A stretch of DNA of 51,742 nucleotides from Massilia brevitalea (GTDB lineage Bacteria > Pseudomonadota > Gammaproteobacteria > Burkholderiales > Burkholderiaceae_D), in the NCBI RefSeq assembly GCF_030711405.1, contig NZ_JAULSI010000037.1, forward strand, positions 6,943 to 58,684, given 5' to 3'. This document shows, one piece after another, positions 51,701 through 51,742 of this stretch. Each line of letters begins with the position of its first letter. The stretch's first letter is position 1. Under the pieces are notes generated by a model. That model saw only the letters and a program-made list of their open reading frames with translations. It was not told where the DNA came from and did not search any database. The translations under genes were made by a program, and so were the position numbers.

Positions 51701-51742
51701 ATGAACTACCTGCACCAATTCACCTTCGGGATCTATCCCTAC
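51701..51742 (+). CDS. narI: probable respiratory nitrate reductase gamma subunit, 5' end only
   Basis: The first 14 codons, MNYLHQFTFGIYPY, resemble the NarI start (E. coli MQFLNMFFFDIYPY); the window ends here. NarI is the cytochrome b membrane anchor that feeds electrons to NarGH. A separate promoter-like region and 260 bp gap before it are unlike the usual tightly packed narGHJI. Assignment rests on a short stretch. Confidence 0.55.
   Translation, partial: MNYLHQFTFGIYPY

Noticed and set aside
1..51742. tRNA/rRNA genes, CRISPR arrays, insertion sequences
   Set aside because: None recognised: no clustered direct repeats, transposase motifs or tRNA-like cloverleaf were noticed by eye. A covariance-model search was not possible here.

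Overview
The window looks like a GC-rich betaproteobacterial chromosome, most likely Oxalobacteraceae (Massilia/Duganella type). The evidence is overall protein similarity, strongly GC-biased third codon positions, and the mix of a single-subunit quinol NO reductase, NnrS, NsrR, PHA genes and two Fe-S Fnr proteins. No rRNA, tRNA, transposase or CRISPR array was seen, so the taxonomic guess rests on proteins alone.

Almost everything reads as one low-oxygen/nitrogen-oxide response island. At least nine 14-bp FNR/Anr-type boxes (TTGAT-N4-ATCAA or close) lie in the promoters, several placed exactly 41.5 bp upstream of a start point predicted from a plausible -10 element. Layout: (1) 1-5.8 kb: an L,D-transpeptidase lipoprotein, facing a reverse operon of an MBL/beta-CASP nuclease, an AMP/thymidine phosphorylase and a PRPP-synthetase-like protein. 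(2) 5.9-13.9 kb, all reverse: a FixL-like heme-PAS kinase, a lone receiver, a receiver-PAS-HisKA_3 kinase, a NarL-type regulator, Fe-S Fnr, Hsp20, a SagB-like nitroreductase, a zinc alcohol dehydrogenase and a SYLF protein. (3) 14-23.8 kb: three two-domain universal stress proteins (USPs), PHA synthase, a relic of a P-type ATPase, a flavodoxin-fold reductase, an ADP-forming acyl-CoA synthetase fused to an acetyltransferase, a degenerate hemerythrin-like protein and a diguanylate cyclase. (4) 23.8-30.7 kb, reverse: a USP pair, HlyD, RbbA, an ABC-2 permease and acetoacetyl-CoA reductase. (5) 31-34.6 kb: phosphofructokinase, a MgtC/DUF4010 membrane protein, and a second Fe-S Fnr with a C-terminal frameshift. 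(6) 34.6-39.9 kb: a second USP pair, then a cation P-type ATPase sandwiched between decayed remnants of an L,D-transpeptidase and of the nuclease-phosphorylase-PRPP operon. (7) 39.9-43 kb: a second diguanylate cyclase, a broken TonB receptor with an intact Fur box, and a CheW-like protein. (8) 43-51.7 kb: the nitrogen-oxide block (a membrane protein, two DUF2249 proteins, NsrR, NorB, NnrS, a Dnr-like regulator and MoeA), ending at the first codons of a probable narI.

The genes fit together as survival without oxygen: oxygen sensing (FixL-like kinase, Fnr) and NO sensing (NsrR, Dnr) feed USPs, PHA and redox sinks, nucleotide salvage, glycolysis, ion pumping and NO detoxification/nitrate respiration. 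The most striking structural observation is that the block ldt / prs-phosphorylase-nuclease / FNR promoter / USP pair / fnr exists twice. The second copy is largely eroded, but its FNR promoter is kept and now sits in front of the P-type ATPase.
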